Position numbers and translations under genes: made by a program. Shown piece by piece: positions 37,801-47,400 of a DNA stretch of 64,000 bases. Numbering within the stretch: position 1 is the first letter of the stretch; the number at the start of each line of letters is the position of its first letter. This DNA is from Flavobacterium sp. IB48 (lineage in GTDB: Bacteria; Bacteroidota; Bacteroidia; Flavobacteriales; Flavobacteriaceae). The stretch lies in the NCBI RefSeq assembly GCF_016405855.1, contig NZ_JAEFCA010000003.1, positions 1 to 64,000 of the forward strand, read 5' to 3'. The notes beneath the pieces are model-generated. The model saw nothing but the letters and a program-made list of their open reading frames with translations. It was not told the origin of the DNA and searched no databases.

Positions 37801-40257
37801 TTAATTATTCTTTATAAACTTAAAATCGACTTCATCATCTTTAACATTTTTAAGTGCTAAATCATGATAGAATGGAATTAATTTGATTTTTATTTCTTCG
37901 ATTATAGCTGCCTCTGTTTTTTTCTCTTTCATCATTTTAAAGAAATCCCCAAGTTCTTCTTTATTAAAAGCAGAAAGATTTTCATTTTGATGAATCTGAT
38001 CTACAGGTGTATTTGAAAGTATTCCCATCTCATTATACATCCATCGATGAACTAGTAAAGGCTGTAACTTTTTATTTTTTCGATCTACGAGTTTCAAATA
38101 CGAATTGTAACTCACTTTATCTGTTACATCTTTTGCATCCACACCGTGCATTTTATGTTTATTAACTCTTCCTAAAGCCATAACATAGTCATTCTCGTAT
38201 CCTTCGTCTTTACGAACCATTTCTTCTCTCAAACTTTTTACAGTTTCATGAATATAATTGTCGTATTTATTTAAGATGTCATTATTTAAATCATACGCCT
38301 TTAAATAATTTAAAGCTTTTTCTTTGAAGCTATCATCATCGGGAGTCAAAGTAGTTAGCGTTAATAGATGCTGTAACTCCTCTGAATCTTCTTTAGGCAT
38401 CGGACGAAGTGCTGACTGCATATCCTGTAGCTGCTTGATAATTTCGTCTCTTGTTCCTTCGTATGTTTTGTCTTTGTAATTTATTTTTAGAATAGGATTT
38501 AAAACCTCTTCTTTTTCTTTTTTAGGCTCTTTTTTTGCTGGCAGTTTTATTTTATCTAATGAACAAGTGTAATTTAAAGTAGCTGTTAAATCGTTGAATT
38601 TGTCAGTATTAGTACTGCTTCTAAACATTGAAATGACATTTAAACCAAAATTATGTCTCTGATACATTACATAACTATTATTAAACTTAATTCCAAAAAC
38701 AGAACTTGAATTCATATTGCCTTGCGAATTATTGTAAAGGAAGCCAAGATTGGTATTCAGCTTGTCTTTAAATAGTTTTTTAGAAGCTCCAACTGAAGCA
38801 CCCAAAGAAGAATTGTTATTTCTGCTTACTTCATTTTTAGTATAATTAAGCGAACTATTTAAGGAAACTTTAGTGGTAAGAAAACTAACCGTATGCGCCA
38901 AATTATAATTTTGAACCGTGCTCGCCTGACCTTTTCTGATTACACCTCCTTGTTCATTAGCTTGTCCTGCAATACTATAATTGAAGTTTAAATTTTGATT
39001 TCTTTTTTTTCCGAAAGCATACGACATATTTACATTGGCATTTTGAGACAATTGTCTGTAGTCTAACGTATCTGCTTGCACAACATTTGGATTGTTTATA
39101 AGCTCAAACTGATCTAACTTTTTATTGGTATAAGTAGAAAAATTAGAATAGCTTCCCGTAATGTTGATTTGATCTGTTACTCTGTAATTCATGTTAATAG
39201 ATCCAACGACACGTTTTGTATCTTGTTTTTTGACTTTATCTAAATCATCCTTCTGAAATCCTAAACTGGTAGAAACTGTAATTTTATCATGATAAAAAGG
39301 TCTTGCAAAACGCAACGCAATGTTTTCTAAGTCATTATTAAAATATAATGCACCAAGCGTATTATAATTTGGGTCAATACGCTCATAGGTTAATCCAACG
39401 GTACTTTTTTGAATATTGTAATCAAAATTAACATTGAAGGCATTCATGTAGCTTGTACTTTCTTTGCCAGAAAATATCTTATCTCGAAAACCTCCGCCAG
39501 AAATACTTTCACTTCTTGTATCATCTGTTAGTACAGACAAGGCATACTCCACATTAAGATTTAAGTTTTTTACCAAAGAAGTACTAAAAATCAAACTGTT
39601 TACAAAGTTTTCTTTTGGCGTAACTCCATTATCATTTACCATGTTTAATGAACTTGCATCGTCTTTGGCATAAAAACCAATCCAGCCTAATTTATATTGC
39701 GGTTTCTCAAAACCTACTTTTGCTCCATAACCAAAACGCTGATAGATCGGAACTCCGCCAGAAGCATTTTCTGCTGAAACTGCTTTAAGCAGCTGCCCTC
39801 CCATCAAAGATATTTTAAAGGGACTATTTGGCGTCAACTCTAATCCAACTCCTTTAAACGGATAACCGCTTAATGTGTAAGGAGAAAATGTCATGCTTAC
39901 ATTTCCAATATATGCTTTTACCCATTTGTATTTAGGCATAATGCTTAATCTATTAAAATCAAATGGAGCAGTATATCCTAAATTGTTTCCTTGGTTGGTA
40001 AAACTATAAAATAACGGAACACTAAAATTAAAAGCACTAATGTTCAAACTTCCTGAAAAGAGATACGTAAAAGGTTCACGTGAATTTTCCATATTAGAAT
40101 TGTAGTACATCATATTGGCATTAATATTACCTGTTACCTTAAAATTAGGTTTATAAAAATTCTGCAAATCTATATCTTGTGCATATCCTTTCCTGCAAAA
40201 ACAACAGGCCAAAACGATACATAACCAAAACAAGATTTTATTATTTATTATCTTCAT
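37801..40257 (-). CDS. Outer-membrane beta-barrel-like protein with helical C-terminal domain
   Basis: An 818-residue exported protein. The signal peptide ends GYAQ (about 27). Residues about 35-565 show amphipathic beta-strand alternation typical of a large outer-membrane barrel (FKVTGNINANMMYYN; YSFTNQGNNLGY; repeated LNLNVEYALSV and FNVNFDYNIQ units). Residues about 570-818 are charged and helical (KEPKKEKEEVLNPILKINYKD, then EELQHLLTLTTLTPDDDSFKEKALNYLKAYD) and would be a soluble domain. There is no plug domain or TonB box, so it is not a TonB receptor. It starts 7 bp after the PKD lipoprotein stop and precedes the ~1560-residue exported protein. It may be the outer-membrane anchor or conduit of the locus; that is inference. 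Confidence 0.82.
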   Translation of the reverse strand: MKIINNKILFWLCIVLACCFCRKGYAQDIDLQNFYKPNFKVTGNINANMMYYNSNMENSREPFTYLFSGSLNISAFNFSVPLFYSFTNQGNNLGYTAPFDFNRLSIMPKYKWVKAYIGNVSMTFSPYTLSGYPFKGVGLELTPNSPFKISLMGGQLLKAVSAENASGGVPIYQRFGYGAKVGFEKPQYKLGWIGFYAKDDASSLNMVNDNGVTPKENFVNSLIFSTSLVKNLNLNVEYALSVLTDDTRSESISGGGFRDKIFSGKESTSYMNAFNVNFDYNIQKSTVGLTYERIDPNYNTLGALYFNNDLENIALRFARPFYHDKITVSTSLGFQKDDLDKVKKQDTKRVVGSINMNYRVTDQINITGSYSNFSTYTNKKLDQFELINNPNVVQADTLDYRQLSQNANVNMSYAFGKKRNQNLNFNYSIAGQANEQGGVIRKGQASTVQNYNLAHTVSFLTTKVSLNSSLNYTKNEVSRNNNSSLGASVGASKKLFKDKLNTNLGFLYNNSQGNMNSSSVFGIKFNNSYVMYQRHNFGLNVISMFRSSTNTDKFNDLTATLNYTCSLDKIKLPAKKEPKKEKEEVLNPILKINYKDKTYEGTRDEIIKQLQDMQSALRPMPKEDSEELQHLLTLTTLTPDDDSFKEKALNYLKAYDLNNDILNKYDNYIHETVKSLREEMVRKDEGYENDYVMALGRVNKHKMHGVDAKDVTDKVSYNSYLKLVDRKNKKLQPLLVHRWMYNEMGILSNTPVDQIHQNENLSAFNKEELGDFFKMMKEKKTEAAIIEEIKIKLIPFYHDLALKNVKDDEVDFKFIKNN

Positions 40258-40264
40258 TTACTGG

Positions 40265-41608
40265 TTATTGTTTTTGGACTTTGATATCGCATAAAATGTA
40301 AGAACTTGTACCGTTCTTTACCATTTCTTTAATTTTAATGGCACCTTTTCTGCCGTCTTGCGTTTTAAATAAAATAATTTTCGGATAGGTAAAACCAAAT
40401 TCCTGTGCTCCTCCAACGGTGTAACTTATATTTAATGCTTTTATAGGCGTATCATTTTCCATACTATCAAACTGCGCTTCGGTAAAATTTAAACCGCAAT
40501 TGCACAAGTTTTGTGAGTTTACAAAAATGGTGCTTTGCGCATTTTTTAATGCTAAAAACCCGTAGTTATTGGCTTGATCTGGAGAGATAAATCTATTGTA
40601 TGTAAAATTGCTGTTTAACCCTTGAAATACAATATCTATTAAAGCGCTATTCTCGTCGTTAATTTCGTTTGCTTTGTAAACTTCGCGTGTTACTGTAGAA
40701 AACATTGCACCAATGTTGTTGCCATTATGTGCTGTGTTAATTCCTAATTTTATATTGGTAAATGTGCGAAGGTTTGTGTCTGGTAACACTGTAATTGTCG
40801 ATTTAAAAACTTGGCTGGTTTTGTCGTTAGATGCTTCCAAAATAACTTCATGAGTTCCTGCACTTGCAAAAACAACTGTTGGATTTTCTTCTGTAGAGAC
40901 CGCTGGGTTTCCGCCTTCAAATGTCCATTTATAGCTTGTTGCACTGACTGATTGGTTTGTAAAATCAATTGTCACAGGAGCTTCGTAATCATCATCTTCA
41001 AATTTTGGTTCATAGGTAAACAGACTCACCAAATATGGATTTACTGTAATAGTCTTAGTCTGCTTATCAGATTCAAAACCATTCGATACCGTCAAAGTTA
41101 TGGTATGTTCTCCTGGAGTTGTAAATATTACGTTTGGAGGTGTTTTTCCTGTAAAAGAAGCTGGTGATCCGTCCTGAAATTCCCATTTAAAAGTTAATCC
41201 TTCGCCAATAGTCGAATTCTTTAGAATTACCTCAACAGGAGAATAATTGCTTTTTACAATTTCATGAGTAAATTCAATATTGATTCCGTCTTTTATTTCA
41301 ACAGTTTTAGTGAATTCTTGACTCTCTCCGTCTACATTTTTTGCTATTAATTTAATGATATAAGTTCCCTGCTTGCTGTATAAAATCTCGCCAGGATTTT
41401 TAGAATTTGAAACAGAAGGATTCCCTCCTTCAAATGTCCATTCATACGTATCTGCACCCGTTACTTTATTATCAATTTTAATAATAACGGGTATAGATTC
41501 ATCCTGATCGACATAAGAAGTGGTAAACTCACCTTCTATGGCTATAGCAGTCTCTTGATAACAAGAAGTAATAACAAAAAATAAGAATAAGAGTAAAGTT
41601 TTTTTCAT
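40265..41608 (-). CDS. Triple-PKD-domain lipoprotein
   Basis: A 447-residue lipoprotein: signal peptide with lipobox ITSC (C16). Three PKD-like Ig domains follow (about 30-105, 110-190, 195-275), each with the signature YEWTFEGGNP / FKWEFQDGSP / YKWTFEGGNP and a TPGEHTITLTVSN-type strand. The C-terminal domain (about 280-447) is of unknown type and contains a CNCG pair (NLCNCGLNF). PKD repeats act as spacers or protein-protein interaction modules on the surface. It is followed 7 bp later by the barrel-like gene, so the two are translationally close and probably work together. Confidence 0.85.
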   Translation of the reverse strand: MKKTLLLFLFFVITSCYQETAIAIEGEFTTSYVDQDESIPVIIKIDNKVTGADTYEWTFEGGNPSVSNSKNPGEILYSKQGTYIIKLIAKNVDGESQEFTKTVEIKDGINIEFTHEIVKSNYSPVEVILKNSTIGEGLTFKWEFQDGSPASFTGKTPPNVIFTTPGEHTITLTVSNGFESDKQTKTITVNPYLVSLFTYEPKFEDDDYEAPVTIDFTNQSVSATSYKWTFEGGNPAVSTEENPTVVFASAGTHEVILEASNDKTSQVFKSTITVLPDTNLRTFTNIKLGINTAHNGNNIGAMFSTVTREVYKANEINDENSALIDIVFQGLNSNFTYNRFISPDQANNYGFLALKNAQSTIFVNSQNLCNCGLNFTEAQFDSMENDTPIKALNISYTVGGAQEFGFTYPKIILFKTQDGRKGAIKIKEMVKNGTSSYILCDIKVQKQ

Positions 41609-41689
41609 TCAGTGCATTTTAAAACACTGCAGTTATTAAAAAACCGCAGTGCTTTTTATTGTATAATTTGAATTTCTATCCCTTAAAAA

Positions 41690-42997
41690 TTACAAGTAAC
41701 GTTTGATGATTTTATCTGTAGCTAAAGCCCAAACAATATTATTTTTGTAAGCAATTGATTTTATAGGCTGTCCATGTGTATAATCAAGAGTCCATGTCAC
41801 ACCGCCATCTACTGTTTTGTAGATTTTATTTTCTAAAACAGCCCAGCCTGTATTACCGTCTTTAAAAGTGAATTTTGTAAATTTTTCTCCTGTATAAACT
41901 TTAGCCCAAGTATCGCCACCATCTGTAGTTTTGTAAAAGGTGGTAGAAGTTGCTCCATTAATTAAAAGAAAACCGTTTGCTTTATCAGCGAAAGATATTT
42001 CATTAACAGACGAATTTGGTTCATTCTCCAAATAATGTTCTTTCCAACCATCTGTTTCATTACTTTTAAACAAAACAAATGGGTATCTTACTGTTTTTAT
42101 CGTTTTTTGTCCAGCTACCCAGATATGATTGTTATCAATTTCTATAGATTTATTGACAGATCCTCTATCATAACCTTCATCGTTTAAATGTGCATCATAA
42201 ACTTGTGTAAAGTCAACTCCATTAGAAGTTGTGAAAACATCTCCAAATTGTGTAACAATAGTTCCATTTGTCATATTATCGTCTACATATAAACAATATG
42301 AAGTCTGCACATCTTTTACTTCACCAAAATTTGCAAATGTGTCAATTCCTAAATAACCTCCTTTAGCAATTTTTGAAATTCCAAAACCTGTGTGAGACCA
42401 CCCTTCATCATTTTTAGTAGCATAGAATCCAGCACTAAAACCATTAACTGCCCATTGATTCCAAGTAACTCCACCATCTAATGTTCTATAAACACGTGCC
42501 CCAGTTATATCTGAGTTTAGATACATTACTTTATCATTAATAACCATAATGCGTGGTATTCCACCATCCTCTTTTAGCGTATTCTCTTGCGTTACCCAAC
42601 TTGTCAGTGAAGGAGCTGGAAGAATAGCAATATTTCCGTTATAACCATTCGTAATCTCATTATAGATCTCTTTATCTAAGATTGTTATAATAATCTTTGG
42701 TAGTATTTTTTCGGTTTGTGGCAAAACGAATTTAATTTCGGTAGCTGAAGTCGAAACAATTGTTGCTGCCAATCCATCAAAAGTTATTTTGATGTCACTT
42801 ATTTTGTCTGGAAAATTTTCTCCAGTTATTGTAATTGTTTCACCTACTTCACCAGCGTTTTTAGAATACGCCGTTAATTTTGGTGTTTTTACTACCACTT
42901 CTGGCTGTTCTGGTGTTGCATCATTTGAATCTGAACTACAACCATTTAACACCAATAAGAATTGTAATAATGTAATTGCTAAAATTTTGTTTTTCAT
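41690..42997 (-). CDS. Lipoprotein with IPT/TIG domain and BNR/YCF48-like beta-propeller
   Basis: A 435-residue lipoprotein with lipobox LNGC (C20), then SSDSNDATPEQPE. An IPT/TIG domain (about 38-115, LTAYSKNAGEVGETITITGENFPDKISDIKI) precedes a beta-propeller (about 125-435) with repeated TLDGGVTW, TTDGGDTW and TVDGGVTW blades, as in YCF48/sialidase-like BNR repeats. No sialidase catalytic residues are evident. It is probably a surface binding protein. It lies 20 bp after an exported 281-residue protein in the surface-toxin locus. Confidence 0.85.
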   Translation of the reverse strand: MKNKILAITLLQFLLVLNGCSSDSNDATPEQPEVVVKTPKLTAYSKNAGEVGETITITGENFPDKISDIKITFDGLAATIVSTSATEIKFVLPQTEKILPKIIITILDKEIYNEITNGYNGNIAILPAPSLTSWVTQENTLKEDGGIPRIMVINDKVMYLNSDITGARVYRTLDGGVTWNQWAVNGFSAGFYATKNDEGWSHTGFGISKIAKGGYLGIDTFANFGEVKDVQTSYCLYVDDNMTNGTIVTQFGDVFTTSNGVDFTQVYDAHLNDEGYDRGSVNKSIEIDNNHIWVAGQKTIKTVRYPFVLFKSNETDGWKEHYLENEPNSSVNEISFADKANGFLLINGATSTTFYKTTDGGDTWAKVYTGEKFTKFTFKDGNTGWAVLENKIYKTVDGGVTWTLDYTHGQPIKSIAYKNNIVWALATDKIIKRYL

Positions 42998-43017
42998 TAT
43001 TTTACCTATTTCTATAA

Positions 43018-43863
43018 TTATTTAGTTGTATTATATCTGCTACCTAATGTATAACCATTACCAACCAATGCCCTTACAACATTCATTGCTGTAATATCTT
43101 GGCTCATTTTGTAACCTACTGGATTTCCTCTATTTTCGAAAGCTGCTTTAAAGACTTTTCCGTCAAATGTAATTACCTCTTGATTTAACAACTTTTCATA
43201 TCCGCTAAAAGTTCCGCCTCTGGCGAACCATGTTCCAATTAAATTATTATCAAGATCTATAACCTCATACTTTAAATCTCCGTTTGGAGAAGGTGAAGTC
43301 ACTTTTATAAACCCAATTCTTTTATCGTCTATATTCTCATTTTGTGCCTTAATGCTAAAAATGGTGCCATAATCATCAATCGCTAACTGATACGTATCTG
43401 CAATTTTATTAGCATTATCTATTTCTCCTTGAACTCCCAAACGCTTCGTCGCTATACCAGCCGATGTCCCATTTATAAAACTTTCGATTACTTCTTTGTT
43501 TAAGCCTTCTACTCCTATCATATCTCTGTCTAATAATTCATAGACAATACTGCGGTCGTAATTGAAGGCACTGAATTTTCTGCTTTTATTCTTAAATTCT
43601 AATTCGTTTGATTTTCCCGTCGTTTCATCTTTAAGTTCAATCCACGGCAATACCAAAGACTCTTCATTTGGAACTTTCTTTAATTCTGCCATTATGGAAT
43701 AATTTTTATCTACACTGAAAATTGTAAACAACGGTTTTTTGCCCTCTACAAATCCTATTGTTTTATCGTCTAATTTTATTTCTCCTTTGTCAATTTTTAG
43801 TTTTTGTGCAAAACTGCAAAGGCTAATTAGCATTACTATTAGGGTTAAATAATATTTTTTCAT
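43018..43863 (-). CDS. Secreted or periplasmic protein of unknown family
   Basis: A 281-residue protein with signal peptide MKKYYLTLIVMLISLCSFAQ. The mature part is mixed alpha/beta, with KLKIDKGEIKLDDKTIGFVEGKK at the start and a second KRIGFIKVTSPSPNGDLKYEVID module near 195 that echoes it, ending GNGYTLGSRYNTTK. I do not recognise the fold. The gene is separated by 200 bp from the putative immunity gene upstream and by 20 bp from the TIG-propeller lipoprotein gene downstream. It could be an extracytoplasmic accessory or a second protective protein; neither has direct support. Confidence 0.8.
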   Translation of the reverse strand: MKKYYLTLIVMLISLCSFAQKLKIDKGEIKLDDKTIGFVEGKKPLFTIFSVDKNYSIMAELKKVPNEESLVLPWIELKDETTGKSNELEFKNKSRKFSAFNYDRSIVYELLDRDMIGVEGLNKEVIESFINGTSAGIATKRLGVQGEIDNANKIADTYQLAIDDYGTIFSIKAQNENIDDKRIGFIKVTSPSPNGDLKYEVIDLDNNLIGTWFARGGTFSGYEKLLNQEVITFDGKVFKAAFENRGNPVGYKMSQDITAMNVVRALVGNGYTLGSRYNTTK

Positions 43864-44064
43864 GTGTAAATTTTTATTTTTCCATTTTTAAAAAATGTTG
43901 TCGCTTTAACAACAATATTTCATCTTTTCTATGTTTTATTTTTTAAAATATTGTTGAGTAATACTTGCTTTTTAGCGTCATCAATGTATGGTTTAAAAAA
44001 ATTATATATCCTTTGCATTCACAGGTAAGATGATCTCTATTGTATAATATCTGTATTCGTAAAC

Positions 44065-44487
44065 CTAAGCCAGCTGATCAATATTCTCAATCTCCTCTAT
44101 TCCATTTATAACTAATTTCCCATTTAAAAAAACTGCCATTTCTAATAAAATGCTTAATAGTTCTTTAGTCATTTTTTTTTCAATATCAATTCTTACAATT
44201 CCTTCTTCACTAAAATATCTTACAATAAAATCAAATGGGTGTGCTACTATCTTATTTGTACTGTATGCATTTGTTTTGTTTAATCTTTGCAATAATCCTT
44301 GCTTTGCCCAGTCCGGAACTTGATTAATATTCAACAATGTTTTTCTTCCTTCCTCTGTATTTTCATACCATATAAAATACTCTTTATTACTTTCTATAAA
44401 ATCTACCCACTTTTCATAGCTAATTTTCTCTTTCGAATCTTTTAAAATTGCTATAATATCATTTTTCTTAATTTTTATCTTTCTCAT
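44065..44487 (-). CDS. Putative immunity protein for the adjacent C-terminal toxin domain
   Basis: A small cytoplasmic protein without signal peptide. The frame can open at a TTG at 44505 inside the toxin gene, but the ATG at 44487 (7 nt after the toxin stop) is the better start and gives 140 residues. It has alternating charged helices (MRKIKIKKNDIIAILKDSK, YEKWVDFIESNKEYFIWYEN) and an acidic C-terminal part (IDIEKKMTKELLSILLEMA; IEEIENIDQLA). I do not recognise a family. Assignment rests on size, location directly after a gene ending in a nuclease-like domain, cytoplasmic prediction and visibly AT-rich composition, as is usual for immunity genes of polymorphic toxins. Confidence 0.6.
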   Translation of the reverse strand: MRKIKIKKNDIIAILKDSKEKISYEKWVDFIESNKEYFIWYENTEEGRKTLLNINQVPDWAKQGLLQRLNKTNAYSTNKIVAHPFDFIVRYFSEEGIVRIDIEKKMTKELLSILLEMAVFLNGKLVINGIEEIENIDQLA

Positions 44488-44494
44488 AATTACA

Positions 44495-47400
44495 TCAATT
44501 AACAAAATCCTCTATTGCTTTTATTTCAAACTCAATTTTTGGATTTTCTAGTTTTAATTTTTTCATCCATTTCTTTCTTAACTCATCAGTAATATTATCT
44601 TTTGGCATATAAATATGTATTTCCACCTTCTTTGCGACTAGAGTTTTTCCATTACTAACAATCCCTTTAGCAGGATCTAAACCTTCCTCTAAAAATTCTA
44701 TATTCTTTTTTACTGGAGCAGAAGCTAACCAACTATCTACATCCTTAGATATTGTTGTCTTCATTGATACCGCAGTTTCTGCAAATATATTGTTCTCTAA
44801 TGATGTTCCCTTATAAAAATCAACAGCCTTAAAATTATCCGAAATATCAGCAGTATGTTCCCAACCGGAAGCTTTTGTATAACGATACTCTCCCATAAGA
44901 TCTTCAAAAAATCTTCTTTCTTTAAAAATATCAGGATAACCTTTTTTCCAGGAATTAGCAATAATTTCTAACTTTTCAGACAGAGTTTTTTTTGTAAAAT
45001 CAGCTAAATTTTCAAGTAATTCTTCTGAAATATTTTTAACCTTCTTAATATTCTCAACTAATTTTTCTGATATTTCAGGCAGTTCAGAAATTATCTTGCT
45101 TCCCGCAACAACAGTAATTACAGCATTTTCAACTCCACGTGTTCCTAAATGGTTTTTCTTACCGATATCGGTATTTTTATCAAGAGTTTCCTGCCATTGC
45201 GTCGCGCTGTTTCCCGTTGAAATATTTAACACTACTTCTCCTAAAATTGGTAAAAAAGTTTTAGGATCGCTTCCTACTTGATTTTTAATTTCTAGGAAAT
45301 CAGTATATGCTTTTGTACGAGCTTGTTTATCTACAGCTAAGTCGTAAACTAAAGCTCCCATACTTGTTAAATCTGTAACTTTTGTCGCAACAACCTCTAC
45401 TGAAGCAGTAACCAGACCTGGTGCATGTATTGTTGTAGTGGTCTTAGAACTATTTAAGTAAGTATTTTCTTCCACTTCACCAGACTCAAGCAAAGTGGTC
45501 ATTAATCCAATACCATCATGTATTATCTTTACATATTTACTATCTTGATTAATGTTCATTGCATCACCATCAGCAAAATCTTGGTTATTTGAATTCAAAT
45601 TAACTCCAGCTTTAGCAGGTGTATCCTCAATATTAGTAACTCTGTGTTCAGTATTGTTTAAAAACGCATTAGCTTTCGTTTCGATATTTTTTGCAAGTGC
45701 TACTAAATCTGCTTTTTTATTCTGAAAAATTGGCAAATTACTTCTAATTCCAACTGCTTGATATTGAAAAACTCCATTCTTATCTTGGGTTATTCTAATT
45801 TTTACATCTAGTGTTTCATCAGTCCATTTTCCATTTCTAATATCATCATCACTTAGTGGACTCTTAACTTCCTCAGCATTATCTCCATTTAATTTATAAA
45901 CCTTTCCTCCACTTACAAATTCAATTCCTTGATTGTTCCTTGAGTTTCTAGCAATTTCTTTCAAATTACCAGCAATCACTTTAGGCACAAACTCAGAATA
46001 ATAACAAGCATCTAATTCTTTGCTGATATTTAGCCGTGTTTGATCATCAACCATTTTACCACCTGAACAGATTTCATTACTGAAAGGATATATAACATCG
46101 CAAGAAACTAATTCAGTATTATTACTAATTACAGCTAACAAATCCCGTTTATTTTCGAAAACTGATTTTGTGGCTTCAATCAAATTAGCAAATTGAGATT
46201 GATATTTTGCGATATTATCTTTATCAACTAGTATATCATCAGTTATAATATCTATTTTCTTACCCTCTTTTAATGATGCTAATAAACATATATAAGTGTT
46301 GTTTTTGAAAGAGACCTTTCTATATTGTCCTTTTGATCCATCAAAACCTCCTACTGCTTCAAATTTTTCTCCTGCACATAATGAACATTTTATGAATGAA
46401 TCTGTACCTAGGCTTTTTAAAATCATTACTAGATTCTCTAATCCATCTGACTCACCCGATGCAAGTTCACCGCTAGATTGACTCTGAAACGCGTATAATT
46501 TAAATGCTGGATCATTGATCTGTTTCCAATCCATATGGTTTAAAATGGTTCCAGCATTTGAGTCCATTAAGAAATCTGTACCTTTTTCAGATGTTTTATA
46601 AGTTTCAAATGGATGTTCCAATTTGAAAATTCCATGTCCTAGTTCATGAGCAGGAGTTTTAAATCCAATAGTCTGATTATCTGAAGGGAATATATATCCA
46701 AACTGTCCATTCAGACGCATATATCCATCCTGCCCTTTACTGGATTTCTTATTTGTTACAAAAAGTACATAACTATTGTTTACTCCCTTGTAGAGTGCAT
46801 TTATCTTTAGCTGCTCAGCACTATAAGTAGAAGTAATCGTATTTTTCTCTGTTTGAATTACACTACCTGATACTACATTATCTATATTTAAGACAGCCTC
46901 TTTCTTAAAGTTAATTTTAACTCCAATTTTACTATAGATCTCCTGAGTTTTAGCAACAATTTCATTAAGCCTATTTTCAGAATTATCATAAGTGGGAACA
47001 AGTGCAACATTAACATCTTTAGACGAGATATGTACCAGCATAAAGGCACCAATAACCTGCCATTTTTTGCCTTGCTTTACAGTAGCTAATATTTCTTCTT
47101 CGGCATAACTTAAATTTCCTTTTACAGTAAGAACAAATACATTATCAGTTCTTTTAAAGTCAATTTTTGCTCCGTTTTGGGTTTTAAAAACTATACTGTC
47201 TAGTTTTATGTTAGAATCTGTAAGTTTTACTGTCGCTATAACCGTATCTGAATCGCCATTTAAAACTGCTTTATATGGCAATACATTATCACCAGCCTTT
47301 GCGTACATTTTCTTTAAAGCAGCAGATGCATTATCTGGCATTACGTCAAAAGCATATTTACTTCCGTTTCCAGAAAAAGCAATCGAAATGCCTTTTGCCG

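Noticed and set aside
44488..44505. Overlapping TTG start extending the immunity gene into the toxin gene
   Set aside because: The in-frame ATG at 44487 follows the toxin stop by 7 nt and gives a normal start; the extension has no support.
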